NCBI GenBank assembly: GCA_002483135.1
Contig: DLHI01000035.1
Span: forward strand, 45,610 to 60,383
Source: Hyphomonadaceae bacterium UBA7672
Lineage (GTDB): Bacteria; Pseudomonadota; Alphaproteobacteria; Caulobacterales; Hyphomonadaceae
Length of the DNA stretch: 14,774 nt
Direction of reading: 5' to 3'
This document shows positions 1-7,254 of the stretch, one piece after another. A program made the position numbers and the translations under genes. Position 1 is the first letter of the stretch, and each line of letters begins with the position of its first letter. The notes beneath the pieces are model-generated. The model was not told the origin of the DNA. It did no database searches and saw only the letters and a program-made list of their open reading frames with translations.

Positions 1-1
1 G

Positions 2-325
2 AAGCTGATCGTGGACCTGATCTACGAAGGCGGCATCGCCAATATGAACTACTCGATCTCGAACACGGCCGAGTACGGCGAATACGTCACCGGCCCGCGC
101 ATCGTGACGAGCGAGACGAAAGCCGCGATGAAGAAAGTGCTGGAAGACATCCAGCAAGGCCGCTTCGCCCGCGACTGGGTCCTCGAAAACCAGGCCGGCG
201 CCCCGTCCTTCCAGGCCATGCGCCACAAGATGAGCAGCCACCCCATCGAGGAAGTCGGCGAAAAACTCCGCGGCATGATGCAGTGGTCGAAATCCAACCG
301 CCTCGTCGACCGCGCGAAGAATTAG
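2..325 (+). CDS. ilvC: Ketol-acid reductoisomerase, C-terminal part (truncated by window edge)
   Basis: This is the last 107 codons of a gene whose start lies left of the window. Ketol-acid reductoisomerase rearranges and reduces 2-acetolactate or 2-aceto-2-hydroxybutyrate with NADPH and Mg2+ in valine, leucine and isoleucine synthesis, in the cytoplasm. The visible part is the knotted C-terminal domain. It contains the conserved block YEGGIANMNYSISNTAEYG, whose serine belongs to the substrate site, followed by GPRIV and an ending of the class I (short, about 340-residue) type. The Rossmann NADPH domain and the metal-binding acidic residues are outside the window. The gene is closed by the hairpin at 376-397. 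Identification is firm from sequence pattern; cofactor preference cannot be judged from this part. Confidence 0.95.
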   Translation, partial: KLIVDLIYEGGIANMNYSISNTAEYGEYVTGPRIVTSETKAAMKKVLEDIQQGRFARDWVLENQAGAPSFQAMRHKMSSHPIEEVGEKLRGMMQWSKSNRLVDRAKN

Positions 326-375
326 CATCCGGGACCGCCGGGCGCCTGCCCGGCACTTCGGCAAACACCAAACAA

Positions 376-400
376 GGGCCAGCCTCACGGCTGGCCCTTT
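376..400. terminator. Bidirectional intrinsic terminator between ilvC and the Sel1-repeat gene
   Basis: GGGCCAGCC (376-384) and GGCTGGCCC (389-397) form a perfect 9-bp stem with a four-base TCAC loop. TTT follows on the plus strand, and on the minus strand the stem is followed by TTGTTTGGTGTTT. It lies 50 nt after the ilvC stop and 8 nt beyond the stop of the convergent minus-strand gene, so it probably ends both transcripts. Confidence 0.85.
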
Positions 401-405
401 CCATT

Positions 406-1479
406 TCACTCCACCGGATCAGGCGGCCCAACCGCAGCCAGCCAGTCAGCGCGCGCCGCGTCGATCTCGGCGCGCAGCTCCTCTCGCGCGTCCTCGACAA
501 AACCGAGAATTTGCGTCGCAATCGGATCGCCCGCTTCTTCGGCCAGTTCCAGCAGAGCGATGCCAAGGGCAGGGGCCGGCTCGCCGCCCTCTTCGCTCAG
601 CAACATCCCGCCGAGCCCGCGCATCGCATGCGCCGAGCCAAGCTCTGCCGCCGCGCCATACCACTCGCGCGCGCCCGCAGCGTCCACCTCCACGCCTTCC
701 CCCAGCGCCAGCATGACTGCATGCGAGATCATGCCGTCGATATGGCCAGCTTCCGCCGACATCTTCACATAGCGATAGGCAGCCTCTTCGTCCTTCGCGA
801 CGCCTTCGCCCTGCAGCAGCATCATGCCGACATTCCACTGCGCCCGCGGATCCCCATTCTCTGCTGCAAACAGGAAGTGCCGATAGGCCCGCGACGCATC
901 CACCTCCACATCCCATCCGTTGCGATAGGCGCGTCCCAGAAGAAAATTCGCATCCACCGTCGCATCGTCGACGCGGCCCGCACGGCCCTCGACATACGCG
1001 TCGAGATAGGCGACGCCCTTCGCCATGTCGCCCTCTACGCCCCAGCCGAACAGATAGGCGCGGCCCCACGGATAGGCCGTCACCACCTTCAGCTGCTCCT
1101 CGGTGTCCGCCATTTTCAGGAGCTCGATGGCGCGCCCATGATCAGCCTCGCTGTCCATCATCAACTCGGTGGCGATGTTGAGCGCCGCGACCTCTGACCC
1201 AGCCGCCACAGCCTGTTCGCGAAGTACACGCGCCCGATCCGGATCAGCCTTCCAGTCCGGCCCGTCGTTCGCGATCAGTAGCGCGAGGAAGTTCAGCGCC
1301 TCGCCGTCGCCTTTCGCCGCCAGCGGTTCGATCAGCTTCCGCGCGCCGGCCGGATCATCACCCATGATTTCCAGCGCGCGCTCGAAGGCGGCATTTTCCG
1401 CGTCCGTCAGCTGCGCAAAGGCAGGTGCGGCGCCCAGCAACGCCAGCGCAGATGCGGTCACCAATGCGGCAAGCTTCAT
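406..1479 (-). CDS. Exported Sel1-like repeat protein
   Basis: The protein has 357 residues. Residues 1-22 look like a Sec signal peptide (MKLAALV, hydrophobic core, then APAFA before QLTD), so the product is probably periplasmic. From about residue 135 to 320 there are Sel1-type helical repeats, seen as recurring LGRAY/WNVGMML-xG-GV-x-D-xx-A-x-x-x-x-AAExG units at roughly 176-210, 212-246, 248-281 and 283-317. Such solenoids bind other proteins or cell-wall components; no catalytic residues are visible. The ATG at 1479 was chosen because GGGGGA lies 5 nt upstream and it opens the signal peptide; an in-frame ATG nine codons earlier (1506) lacks both. The gene is transcribed divergently from the acetyltransferase. 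The partner and exact role are unknown. Confidence 0.85.
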   Translation of the reverse strand: MKLAALVTASALALLGAAPAFAQLTDAENAAFERALEIMGDDPAGARKLIEPLAAKGDGEALNFLALLIANDGPDWKADPDRARVLREQAVAAGSEVAALNIATELMMDSEADHGRAIELLKMADTEEQLKVVTAYPWGRAYLFGWGVEGDMAKGVAYLDAYVEGRAGRVDDATVDANFLLGRAYRNGWDVEVDASRAYRHFLFAAENGDPRAQWNVGMMLLQGEGVAKDEEAAYRYVKMSAEAGHIDGMISHAVMLALGEGVEVDAAGAREWYGAAAELGSAHAMRGLGGMLLSEEGGEPAPALGIALLELAEEAGDPIATQILGFVEDAREELRAEIDAARADWLAAVGPPDPVE

Positions 1480-1490
1480 CGTATCCCCCA

Positions 1491-2093
1491 ATGCAATGCC
1501 CGGCACACTGCCTTATCCGTCCGCCCGATGCTATCCTGATCGCTTACACCGGAGACCGCGCCCTGTTCACCCACCGCCTCGCCACCGAAGACGATCTCCC
1601 CGCCATCCGCGCGCTGATGGATCTTGCCATCGCCGAACACCTGAAGGCGTTCCTCGATCCAGCGCAGGTCGAACTCTCGAAATCCATCATGGGTCTCGAC
1701 ACCCAGCTGATCGCCGACCGCACCTATTTTGTCGTCGAGGAAGATGGCCGCCTCGCCGGATGCGGCGGCTGGTCCCGCCGCGCCACGCTCTATGGCGGCG
1801 ACCATTCCACGTCCCAGCGCAATGCGGCCCTGCTCGACATGGCGAAGGACGCCGCCCGCATCCGCGCCATGTACACCCACCCGGATTTCGCCCGCCGCGG
1901 CGTCGGCCGCCTGATCCTGCAGATATGCGAGAACGCCGCGCGCGAGGCCGGCTTCAAGGCGGTCGAACTCATGGCAACCCTATCGGGCGAACCGCTCTAT
2001 CTCGCCTGTGGCTACCTGCCGATCCAGCGCATCGTCGCCGCCTCGAAGGACGGCATCGATGTCCCCGGCGTCAGGATGGGGAAGGGGCTCTAG
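1491..2093 (+). CDS. GNAT-family N-acetyltransferase
   Basis: This is a cytoplasmic acetyl-CoA-dependent acetyltransferase of unknown substrate. The GNAT fold starts at THRLATEDDLPAIRALMDLAI. Motif A is clear: RIRAMYTHPDFARRGVGR, with the R-x-x-G-x-G/A pyrophosphate-binding loop (RRGVGR), and it is followed by a helix and the usual late-strand LYLACGY segment. The start is uncertain. The ATG at 1491 is the nearest conventional start but lies only 11 nt from the divergent gene's ATG, has no ribosome site and adds 24 residues that look unlike a domain. A CTG at 1563, 7 nt after GGAGA (1551-1555), would begin the protein at LFTHRLATEDD, give 176 residues and leave 83 nt for divergent promoters. 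The coordinates given are the outer bound. The rhomboid gene follows 41 nt later in the same direction. Confidence 0.85.
   Translation: MQCPAHCLIRPPDAILIAYTGDRALFTHRLATEDDLPAIRALMDLAIAEHLKAFLDPAQVELSKSIMGLDTQLIADRTYFVVEEDGRLAGCGGWSRRATLYGGDHSTSQRNAALLDMAKDAARIRAMYTHPDFARRGVGRLILQICENAAREAGFKAVELMATLSGEPLYLACGYLPIQRIVAASKDGIDVPGVRMGKGL
1551..1565 (+). promoter_or_regulatory. Shine-Dalgarno site favouring a CTG start for the acetyltransferase
   Basis: GGAGA at 1551-1555 is followed by a 7-nt spacer and an in-frame CTG at 1563, exactly where the acetyltransferase fold begins. No ATG, GTG or TTG occurs in frame between here and the start of the fold. A TATCCT at 1532-1537 could be a -10 box at a suitable distance, though I see no clear -35. 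Confidence 0.45.
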
Positions 2094-2134
2094 CCCCCAT
2101 TGCCCCGGCCACGCCCAGCCTCCATGTTCGCTTC

Positions 2135-2836
2135 ATGTCACAAGAATCCCTAGGGCGACCGCAAGCCTCGCCTCGCCAGCCCATCATCAACGCGCCGCTG
2201 CTCGTTATCCTCATGTCGGCGCTGCTCGTGGCGTTGCACGCCTTCGTCACGTTCTCGTCCAACGCAGACCAGCAGCTGATCATCGAGAACTACGCCGTGA
2301 TCCCCGGCCGCTTCTGGGCGCCTGCGGGCTCTCCCTATGTCTATCCCGATCACATCTCCGGCCTCATCACGCTCGTCTCCACCGCGCTGCTCCATGCCGA
2401 CTGGACGCATGTGATGATCAACTCGCTGATGCTGCTCGCCTTCGGCACGCCGGTCGCGCGCGCCTTCGGCAACGATGTGCGCGGCTGGGGCCTGTGGATG
2501 TTGCTGTTCGTCGGCTCCATCGTCGCCGGCTCCGCGCTCTATCTTGCGCTGGCCCCTGTGAACGGGCCTTACCTGATCGGCGCATCGGGCGGAACTTCGG
2601 GCCTGATGGCCGCCGCTTTCCTGCTCGATCCATGGGGCGGCAAGCGTCCGCTCTGGGCCCGCGAGTTCGTGTCGTTCAGCATCGTGTTCGCGCTGATCAA
2701 CGTGCTGCTCGTTCTTGTGGCGCCCTATGCCCTCGGCATGGCCGTCAGCTGGGAAGCCCACCTTGGCGGATACGTCGCGGGCGCTATCCTCATGGCGGTC
2801 CTGCCTGTCCGTGGCTACCGTGCGTCGGGATTGTGA
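2135..2836 (+). CDS. Rhomboid-family intramembrane serine protease
   Basis: This is a 233-residue polytopic inner-membrane protein. Rhomboids cleave membrane segments of other proteins with a Ser-His dyad buried in the bilayer. Both are present: Ser151 in GASGGTSG (the GxSG motif) and His209 in WEAHLGGYVAG. The supporting H-x-x-x-N motif is seen as HVMIN (His92, Asn96), just after LLHADWTH, and the GxxxAxxxG-like surface in the last helix is also present. Membrane segments lie at about 20-40, 74-88, 95-108, 118-140, 150-165, 180-198 and 208-224. Length is normal for the short bacterial type. The ATG at 2135 is the only start that precedes the first helix closely; its ribosome site is weak, suggesting coupling to the acetyltransferase gene 41 nt upstream. 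The substrate is unknown. Confidence 0.88.
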   Translation: MSQESLGRPQASPRQPIINAPLLVILMSALLVALHAFVTFSSNADQQLIIENYAVIPGRFWAPAGSPYVYPDHISGLITLVSTALLHADWTHVMINSLMLLAFGTPVARAFGNDVRGWGLWMLLFVGSIVAGSALYLALAPVNGPYLIGASGGTSGLMAAAFLLDPWGGKRPLWAREFVSFSIVFALINVLLVLVAPYALGMAVSWEAHLGGYVAGAILMAVLPVRGYRASGL

Positions 2837-2942
2837 CGGCACGGCGCCCGCCTCATTCGGGCCGCGTTCATGTGGGACGGCGCTATAACGACTGCGAACA
2901 CCGGGCCCCGTGCAACGCGATCCGGTCCGAAGGAGACATGAG

Positions 2943-3434
2943 ATGAGGTTTCTGATTTCCGCTGCCGTGGCCCTGGCCGTTGTGGCCGGCGCGACCGCCG
3001 ACACGCTGAAGGACGGCTCCGTCCAGGTCACCCCCGGCAAGTACAAATGGCTGCAGGAAACCAGCCTTGCTGGCGTGCCGCTCAAGGAAGAAAACCTCGA
3101 GTGTCTGATTCCCGAAGAAGCCAAGATCACGCTGTCCAAGCTCGCGGCCGATCTCCAGAAGGGTTGCGGCGTCAGCAATGTCCGCGCGATCAAGGGCGGC
3201 TACCTGTTCAAGCTCACCTGCACCGGCAAGACCACCGGAACGGCTGACGCCACGCTGCTGCACACCGACAAGTCGATGACGATCCACGCCAAGGGCTCCG
3301 CCGATCTCGGCCCGATCCCGGTCGGCTTCTCGATGAAGGCGCAGGCAACCTATCAGGGCGCCTGCACGCCGGACGAGATCGCCAAGGCGAAGGAACGCTA
3401 TCTCCGTGAGAACCCTGGAGCCGCGGCCCAGTAG
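2943..3434 (+). CDS. Small exported DUF3617-like protein
   Basis: This is a 163-residue protein with a signal peptide (MRFLISAAVALAVVAGATA, cleavage probably near residue 19), so it is periplasmic. The mature part resembles DUF3617-type proteins common in Proteobacteria: an opening PGKYKW strand, alternating beta segments, and a cysteine pattern (Cys54, 75, 93, 141) that could form two disulfides. The segment LTCTGKTTGTADATL and the late GACTPDEIAKAK are typical in layout. Function is unknown. The ATG at 2943 was chosen because AAGGAGA ends 6 nt upstream and it starts the signal peptide. TATAAC at 2884-2889 may be a -10 element, giving the gene its own promoter. It ends at the strong hairpin 3460-3487. 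Family assignment is from pattern memory and is moderately sure. Confidence 0.75.
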   Translation: MRFLISAAVALAVVAGATADTLKDGSVQVTPGKYKWLQETSLAGVPLKEENLECLIPEEAKITLSKLAADLQKGCGVSNVRAIKGGYLFKLTCTGKTTGTADATLLHTDKSMTIHAKGSADLGPIPVGFSMKAQATYQGACTPDEIAKAKERYLRENPGAAAQ

Positions 3435-3459
3435 CGGTCAACTCCCTCCGAACAACAAG

Positions 3460-3495
3460 GCGCCCTGCGGACCACTCCGCAGGGCGCTTCTGTTT
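3460..3495. terminator. Bidirectional intrinsic terminator
   Basis: GCGCCCTGCGG (3460-3470) pairs perfectly with CCGCAGGGCGC (3477-3487) around a six-base ACCACT loop, and TTCTGTTTT follows. On the opposite strand the stem is followed by TTGTTGTT. It sits between the convergent 3' ends at 3434 and 3496 and can stop transcription from both sides. Confidence 0.92.
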
Positions 3496-4440
3496 TCAGG
3501 GCCTTGCAGCGGCCATCGCTGCGGCCGCCGCACGCTGCTCCGCACGGTGGCTATCCCACGCGGCCAGCATCACCGCCAGCACGATCACGCCCGCGCCGGT
3601 CCACACCTCCCAGCGCGGCGTCTCCGAGAAGAACACGATGCCCAGGATCGCGCCCCAGATCAGCGCTGTATATTCTGCCGGCGCAACGCTCTGCGCAGGC
3701 GCCCGCGCATACGCTGCCGTCAGCAAGAACCACATCACGAAGCCGGCAAGCCCCGTCGCTGCAAACTGAGGAAGGTCCGCAGGCTGTGGAGCCACGCCCA
3801 GCCACAGCGCAAAGGGCAACAGGTAGAGGGCCGGAAACAGGTTGCTGAGGAAGGCCGTCGTCACTGCGCTGTCATTGCGCGCCAGCTTCCGCAGCAACAC
3901 CATCGACAGTGCATAAAGCGCCGCCGCGAAGATGCCGGAAAGAATGCCCTCCAGCCGCCGTGCAGTGTCGCCCGCACCCTCCGCGCCCTGCACGGTAATC
4001 ACCATCCCGATGAACCCGACGCCCAGTGCCACTGCCGCCATCGCCCGTATGCGCTCGCCGAGAATCAGCCGCGCGAGAGGCGCAATCATCAGCGGAGCGC
4101 AGAAGATCAGCACCGTCGCCTCTGCGATTGGCAGGATGGTGAGGCAGTTGAAAAACAGCAGCGAGCACACCGCGATGTTCACCGCGCGCAACGCATGCCG
4201 TCGCAGCCCCGCCGCATTCGGTAGTCGCGACTTCGTGGCTACCAGGGCTGCGCCCGCGAACAGTGCGCCGAAGACATACCGCGCCGATGCGATCAGCACG
4301 ACGCTGTAGGCCGCGCCCAGCGTCTTCACCATCGCGTCCATCGCGCAGCCGAGCATCACGCCGACAACGGCGATCAGGACGGGCGGCGTCCGTTTTGCGA
4401 TAGCGAAGGGGGAGGCGGTCGGCATCCGCCCTTCCAGCAT
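3496..4440 (-). CDS. EamA/DMT-superfamily transporter
   Basis: This inner-membrane protein of 314 residues has about ten hydrophobic segments in two homologous EamA halves, roughly 20-150 and 163-293. Each half ends with the usual marker: LILGER at 125-130 and FFSETP at 270-275. Proteins of this type (RhaT/YdcZ-like drug and metabolite transporters) usually export amino acids, nucleosides or other small metabolites; nothing here shows the substrate. The N-terminal 18 residues and the alanine-rich C-terminal tail (AEQRAAAAAMAAARP) are cytoplasmic. Two starts are close: ATG 4440, and ATG 4425 five codons later, which has GGAAGG just upstream and may be the real one. The gene is divergent from hppA and shares a 199-nt upstream region with it. 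Confidence 0.88.
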   Translation of the reverse strand: MLEGRMPTASPFAIAKRTPPVLIAVVGVMLGCAMDAMVKTLGAAYSVVLIASARYVFGALFAGAALVATKSRLPNAAGLRRHALRAVNIAVCSLLFFNCLTILPIAEATVLIFCAPLMIAPLARLILGERIRAMAAVALGVGFIGMVITVQGAEGAGDTARRLEGILSGIFAAALYALSMVLLRKLARNDSAVTTAFLSNLFPALYLLPFALWLGVAPQPADLPQFAATGLAGFVMWFLLTAAYARAPAQSVAPAEYTALIWGAILGIVFFSETPRWEVWTGAGVIVLAVMLAAWDSHRAEQRAAAAAMAAARP

Positions 4441-4552
4441 GCCGCGCCGGGCATCTCAACGGCCGATTTTTCGTGGATTCCGTTACGGCAAGGAATAGCT
4501 CGCCCGGACCGCCATCATCAAACTTGCGTCAAAAGGGCAATTTGGGCATGTT

Positions 4553-4601
4553 CCGCCCACCTTGCGGGCGGGCCAACCGCAACTCTCTGGGGGGAGTTGC
4601 G
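4553..4601 (+). other. Two tandem hairpins in the hppA 5' region
   Basis: CCGCCC (4553-4558) can pair with GGGCGG (4566-4571), and CGCAACTC (4578-4585) pairs perfectly with GAGTTGCG (4594-4601) around a TCTGGGGG loop. Both lie between the likely promoter area and the hppA ribosome site (GAGG 4630-4633). TTGCGT at 4524-4529 and CATGTT at 4547-4552 are a poor candidate promoter pair. The hairpins may form a structured 5' UTR or mark a protein-binding site; neither is followed by a T-run, so they are not an evident terminator. Confidence 0.4.
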
Positions 4602-4639
4602 CGGGAAGTCGTCCATTTTCAACCTGATAGAGGATGACG

Positions 4640-6835
4640 ATGAGCGAACTTTCGCTATGGCTTCCCATCATCGCTGGCGCAATTGCGGTCGCCTATGGTG
4701 TGATCACGACCCAACGTCTGATGGCCCTGCCCACCGGCAACGCCAAGATGCAGGAGATCGCGAAAGCGATCCAGGAAGGCGCCAACGCCTATCTCAACCG
4801 CCAGTATCGCACGATCGCCATGATCGGCGCGGTCGTCGTGGTCCTGGTCGCGATCTTCTTCCAGAACTGGCAGGCCCCCGTCGGCTTCCTGCTCGGCGCG
4901 ATTCTGTCGGGCGCTGCCGGCTATATCGGCATGAAAATCTCTGTGCAGGCCAACGTCCGCACCACTGAGGCCTCGTCCAAGGGCCTCGCCCAGGGCCTCA
5001 GCGTCGCCTTCCAGTCGGGCGCCGTCACCGGCATGCTGGTCGTCGGCCTCGCGATCATCGGCCTCGGGGGCTACTACGCCCTGCTGACCGTCGGCCTTGG
5101 TCTGCCCCCGGGCGACCGCACCGTCGTCAACGCGATGGTCGCCCTCGGCCTCGGCGCGTCCCTGATCTCCATCTTCGCCCGTCTCGGCGGCGGTATCTTC
5201 ACCAAAGGCGCCGACGTCGGCGGCGACATGGTAGGCAAGGTCGAAGCCGGCATTCCGGAAGATGATCCGCGTAACCCCGCCACCATCGCCGACAACGTTG
5301 GCGATAACGTCGGCGACTGCGCCGGCATGGCGGCCGACCTGTTTGAAACCTATGCGGTGACCATCGTCGCCACGATGGTTCTCGCCTCGATCCAGTTCGC
5401 TGGCGCCGCCCAGGTCGGCATGATGATGCTCCCGCTCACCATCGCGGGTGTCTGCATCGTCACCTCGATCATCGGCACGTTCTTCGTGCGCCTCACGCCG
5501 AACTCGCGCAACGTGATGGGCGCCCTCTACAAGGGCTTCATCGCCTCCGCCGTGCTCTCGGTTCCGGCGCTCTACGGCGCGATTTATCTCGCGCTCGGCG
5601 ATCCGATGGTCACCACGGTCACGATGTCCGACACGATTGGCACCGCCATTCCCGCCATGAACCTTTTCTGGTGCGGCGTTGCCGGTCTTGTCGTCACGGG
5701 CCTGATCATCTGGATCACCGAATATTATACCGGCGTCGGCTATCGCCCCGTCCGGTCGATCGCCCAGGCTTCGGTCTCGGGCCACGGCACCAACGTTATC
5801 CAGGGTCTCGCCGTCTCGCTCGAGGCGTGCGCCGTCCCGGCCGTGATCATCATCGGCGGCATCATCTTCACCTACTCGATGGCCGGCCTCATCGGCATCG
5901 GCATCGCGGTCACCACGATGCTTGCGCTCGCTGGCATGGTCGTGGCGCTCGACGCCTTCGGCCCGGTCACCGACAACGCCGGCGGCATCGCTGAAATGTC
6001 TGGCCTCGATGACTCGGTCCGTGAGACCACCGACACGCTCGACGCCGTCGGCAACACGACCAAAGCCGTCACCAAAGGCTACGCGATCGGCTCGGCCGGC
6101 CTTGGCGCCCTCGTGCTGTTCGCCGCCTTCACGGAAGACCTCACGCACTTTGCCGAAAGCGCCGTGCAGGGTTCGCTCCTGTTTGGCGTTGAAGCGGACT
6201 TCTCGCTCTCGAACCCCTACGTTGTGGTCGGCCTGCTGTTTGGCGGCCTGCTGCCGTTCCTGTTCGGCGGCATGTCGATGATGGCTGTCGGTCGCGCCGC
6301 GCAAGCGGTCGTGGAAGAGGTCCGTCGCCAGTTCCGCGAGATCAAGGGCATCATGGACTACTCGGCCAAGCCGGATTACGGCCGCGCCGTCGACATGCTC
6401 ACCAAGGCCGCGATCAAGGAAATGATTATCCCGTCGCTGCTGCCGGTGCTGTCGCCGATCGTCCTGTTCGCCGTCATCTGGGGCATTGGCGCCGGCCAGG
6501 GACTCGACCAGGCCACGGCTGTCGGCCAGGCCCTGTCGGCTGTCGGCGCGATGCTGATGGGCGTCATCGTCACGGGTCTGTTCGTCGCCATCTCGATGAC
6601 CTCGGGCGGCGGCGCGTGGGACAACGCCAAGAAGTCGTTCGAGGACGGCTTCCGCGACAAGGACGGCGTCGTTCACAAGAAGGGTTCGGACGCCCACAAG
6701 GCCTCCGTCACCGGCGACACCGTCGGCGACCCCTACAAGGACACGGCGGGCCCCGCCGTGAACCCGATGATCAAGATCACCAACATCGTCGCCCTGCTGA
6801 TGCTGGCGGCCATGGCTGGCGGCGGCGCACACTAG
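4640..6835 (+). CDS. hppA: Membrane-bound K+-independent proton-pumping pyrophosphatase
   Basis: The protein hydrolyses pyrophosphate in the cytoplasm and uses the energy to move protons across the inner membrane. It has 731 residues and about 16 membrane helices, the normal bacterial size. The substrate loops are intact: DVGGDMVGKVEAG (residues 192-204), the acidic run DNVGDNVGD (218-226), and the C-terminal DTVGDPYKDTAGPAVNP (from 693), which bind Mg-pyrophosphate. Residues 471-480 read VGNTTKAVTK. Lysine 475 with threonine 478 is the signature of the K+-independent class; K+-dependent and Na+-pumping enzymes have alanine at the first position. ATG 4640 was preferred over ATG 4634 because GAGG (4630-4633) is 6 nt upstream of it. 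The gene stands alone and ends at the terminator 6860-6892. Confidence 0.97.
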   Translation: MSELSLWLPIIAGAIAVAYGVITTQRLMALPTGNAKMQEIAKAIQEGANAYLNRQYRTIAMIGAVVVVLVAIFFQNWQAPVGFLLGAILSGAAGYIGMKISVQANVRTTEASSKGLAQGLSVAFQSGAVTGMLVVGLAIIGLGGYYALLTVGLGLPPGDRTVVNAMVALGLGASLISIFARLGGGIFTKGADVGGDMVGKVEAGIPEDDPRNPATIADNVGDNVGDCAGMAADLFETYAVTIVATMVLASIQFAGAAQVGMMMLPLTIAGVCIVTSIIGTFFVRLTPNSRNVMGALYKGFIASAVLSVPALYGAIYLALGDPMVTTVTMSDTIGTAIPAMNLFWCGVAGLVVTGLIIWITEYYTGVGYRPVRSIAQASVSGHGTNVIQGLAVSLEACAVPAVIIIGGIIFTYSMAGLIGIGIAVTTMLALAGMVVALDAFGPVTDNAGGIAEMSGLDDSVRETTDTLDAVGNTTKAVTKGYAIGSAGLGALVLFAAFTEDLTHFAESAVQGSLLFGVEADFSLSNPYVVVGLLFGGLLPFLFGGMSMMAVGRAAQAVVEEVRRQFREIKGIMDYSAKPDYGRAVDMLTKAAIKEMIIPSLLPVLSPIVLFAVIWGIGAGQGLDQATAVGQALSAVGAMLMGVIVTGLFVAISMTSGGGAWDNAKKSFEDGFRDKDGVVHKKGSDAHKASVTGDTVGDPYKDTAGPAVNPMIKITNIVALLMLAAMAGGGAH

Positions 6836-6859
6836 GCGCCTGGATCGGACTAAAATGCA

Positions 6860-6895
6860 GCGGGCCGCGGATCGCTCCGCGGCCCGCTTGCTTTT
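6860..6895. terminator. Bidirectional intrinsic terminator after hppA
   Basis: GCGGGCCGCGG (6860-6870) pairs perfectly with CCGCGGCCCGC (6877-6887) around ATCGCT, followed by TTGCTTTTT. It also lies downstream of the small minus-strand membrane protein ending at 6903. Reading the other strand, the stem is followed by TGCATTTTAG, a shorter U-rich run. Confidence 0.92.
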
Positions 6896-6902
6896 TGGGA
6901 AG

Positions 6903-7091
6903 TTAGCCTGGCGGCAATGCGCCGCCAGAAGCCATGTGATCGCCCAGGAAGTACGGCCACACGAAAATCCCGGCGATACCGCCCCAGAAGTTCAGCTTGG
7001 CGTAGCCAATAGTGAACAGCCATCCGATGAACCACAGCAGGCCAAGCCCGCTCTGTTGTTCGATGTGGATCTTCCTTGGACCGTCGGACAT
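6903..7091 (-). CDS. Small two-helix membrane protein
   Basis: This is a 62-residue protein. A polar N-terminus (MSDGPRKIHIEQQSG) is followed by two hydrophobic, tryptophan-rich segments at about 15-30 (LGLLWFIGWLFTIGY) and 34-51 (FWGGIAGIFVWPYFLGDH), split by AKLN. That gives a helical hairpin with both ends probably cytoplasmic. The ATG at 7091 is well supported by GGGAGGGAGG ending a few bases upstream. An in-frame open extension to 7256 exists but has no hydrophobic or family-like features, so it was excluded. I do not recognise a named family; similar tiny proteins are common in Alphaproteobacteria. The gene converges on hppA and is divergent from the dihydrofolate-reductase-fold gene. 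Confidence 0.7.
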   Translation of the reverse strand: MSDGPRKIHIEQQSGLGLLWFIGWLFTIGYAKLNFWGGIAGIFVWPYFLGDHMASGGALPPG

Positions 7092-7254
7092 CTCGCCTCC
7101 CTCCCGGTTTGCCCAGCCTGCCTCGCATGGCCGAACCTGCGCCTGATGCAGGTCAACCACAAGGCGCACGGGGGCACGTCTCGGACCCGAACCTTGTTGC
7201 CACCTCCCTGTCAGCACGCCCATGCGCATGGTCTCCGAAAGGCAGGAGAGCGCC

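Noticed and set aside
283..1197. A 304-codon plus-strand frame opposite the Sel1-repeat gene
   Set aside because: Arginine/histidine-rich antisense frame; the minus-strand frame has a signal peptide and repeats.
2084..2097. GGGGCTCTAGCCCC at the acetyltransferase stop as a terminator
   Set aside because: The loop is only two bases, and no T-run follows; the rhomboid gene 41 nt later is probably on the same message.
1169..2134. Long N-terminal extension in frame with the rhomboid protein
   Set aside because: It runs through the Sel1 and acetyltransferase genes in a wrong frame and is low in complexity; the real start is ATG 2135.
4655..6832. A 725-codon open frame on the minus strand, opposite almost all of hppA
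   Set aside because: Its composition (runs of H, D, R, G, E) is that of an antisense frame in high-GC DNA, and the plus strand encodes a fully conserved pyrophosphatase.
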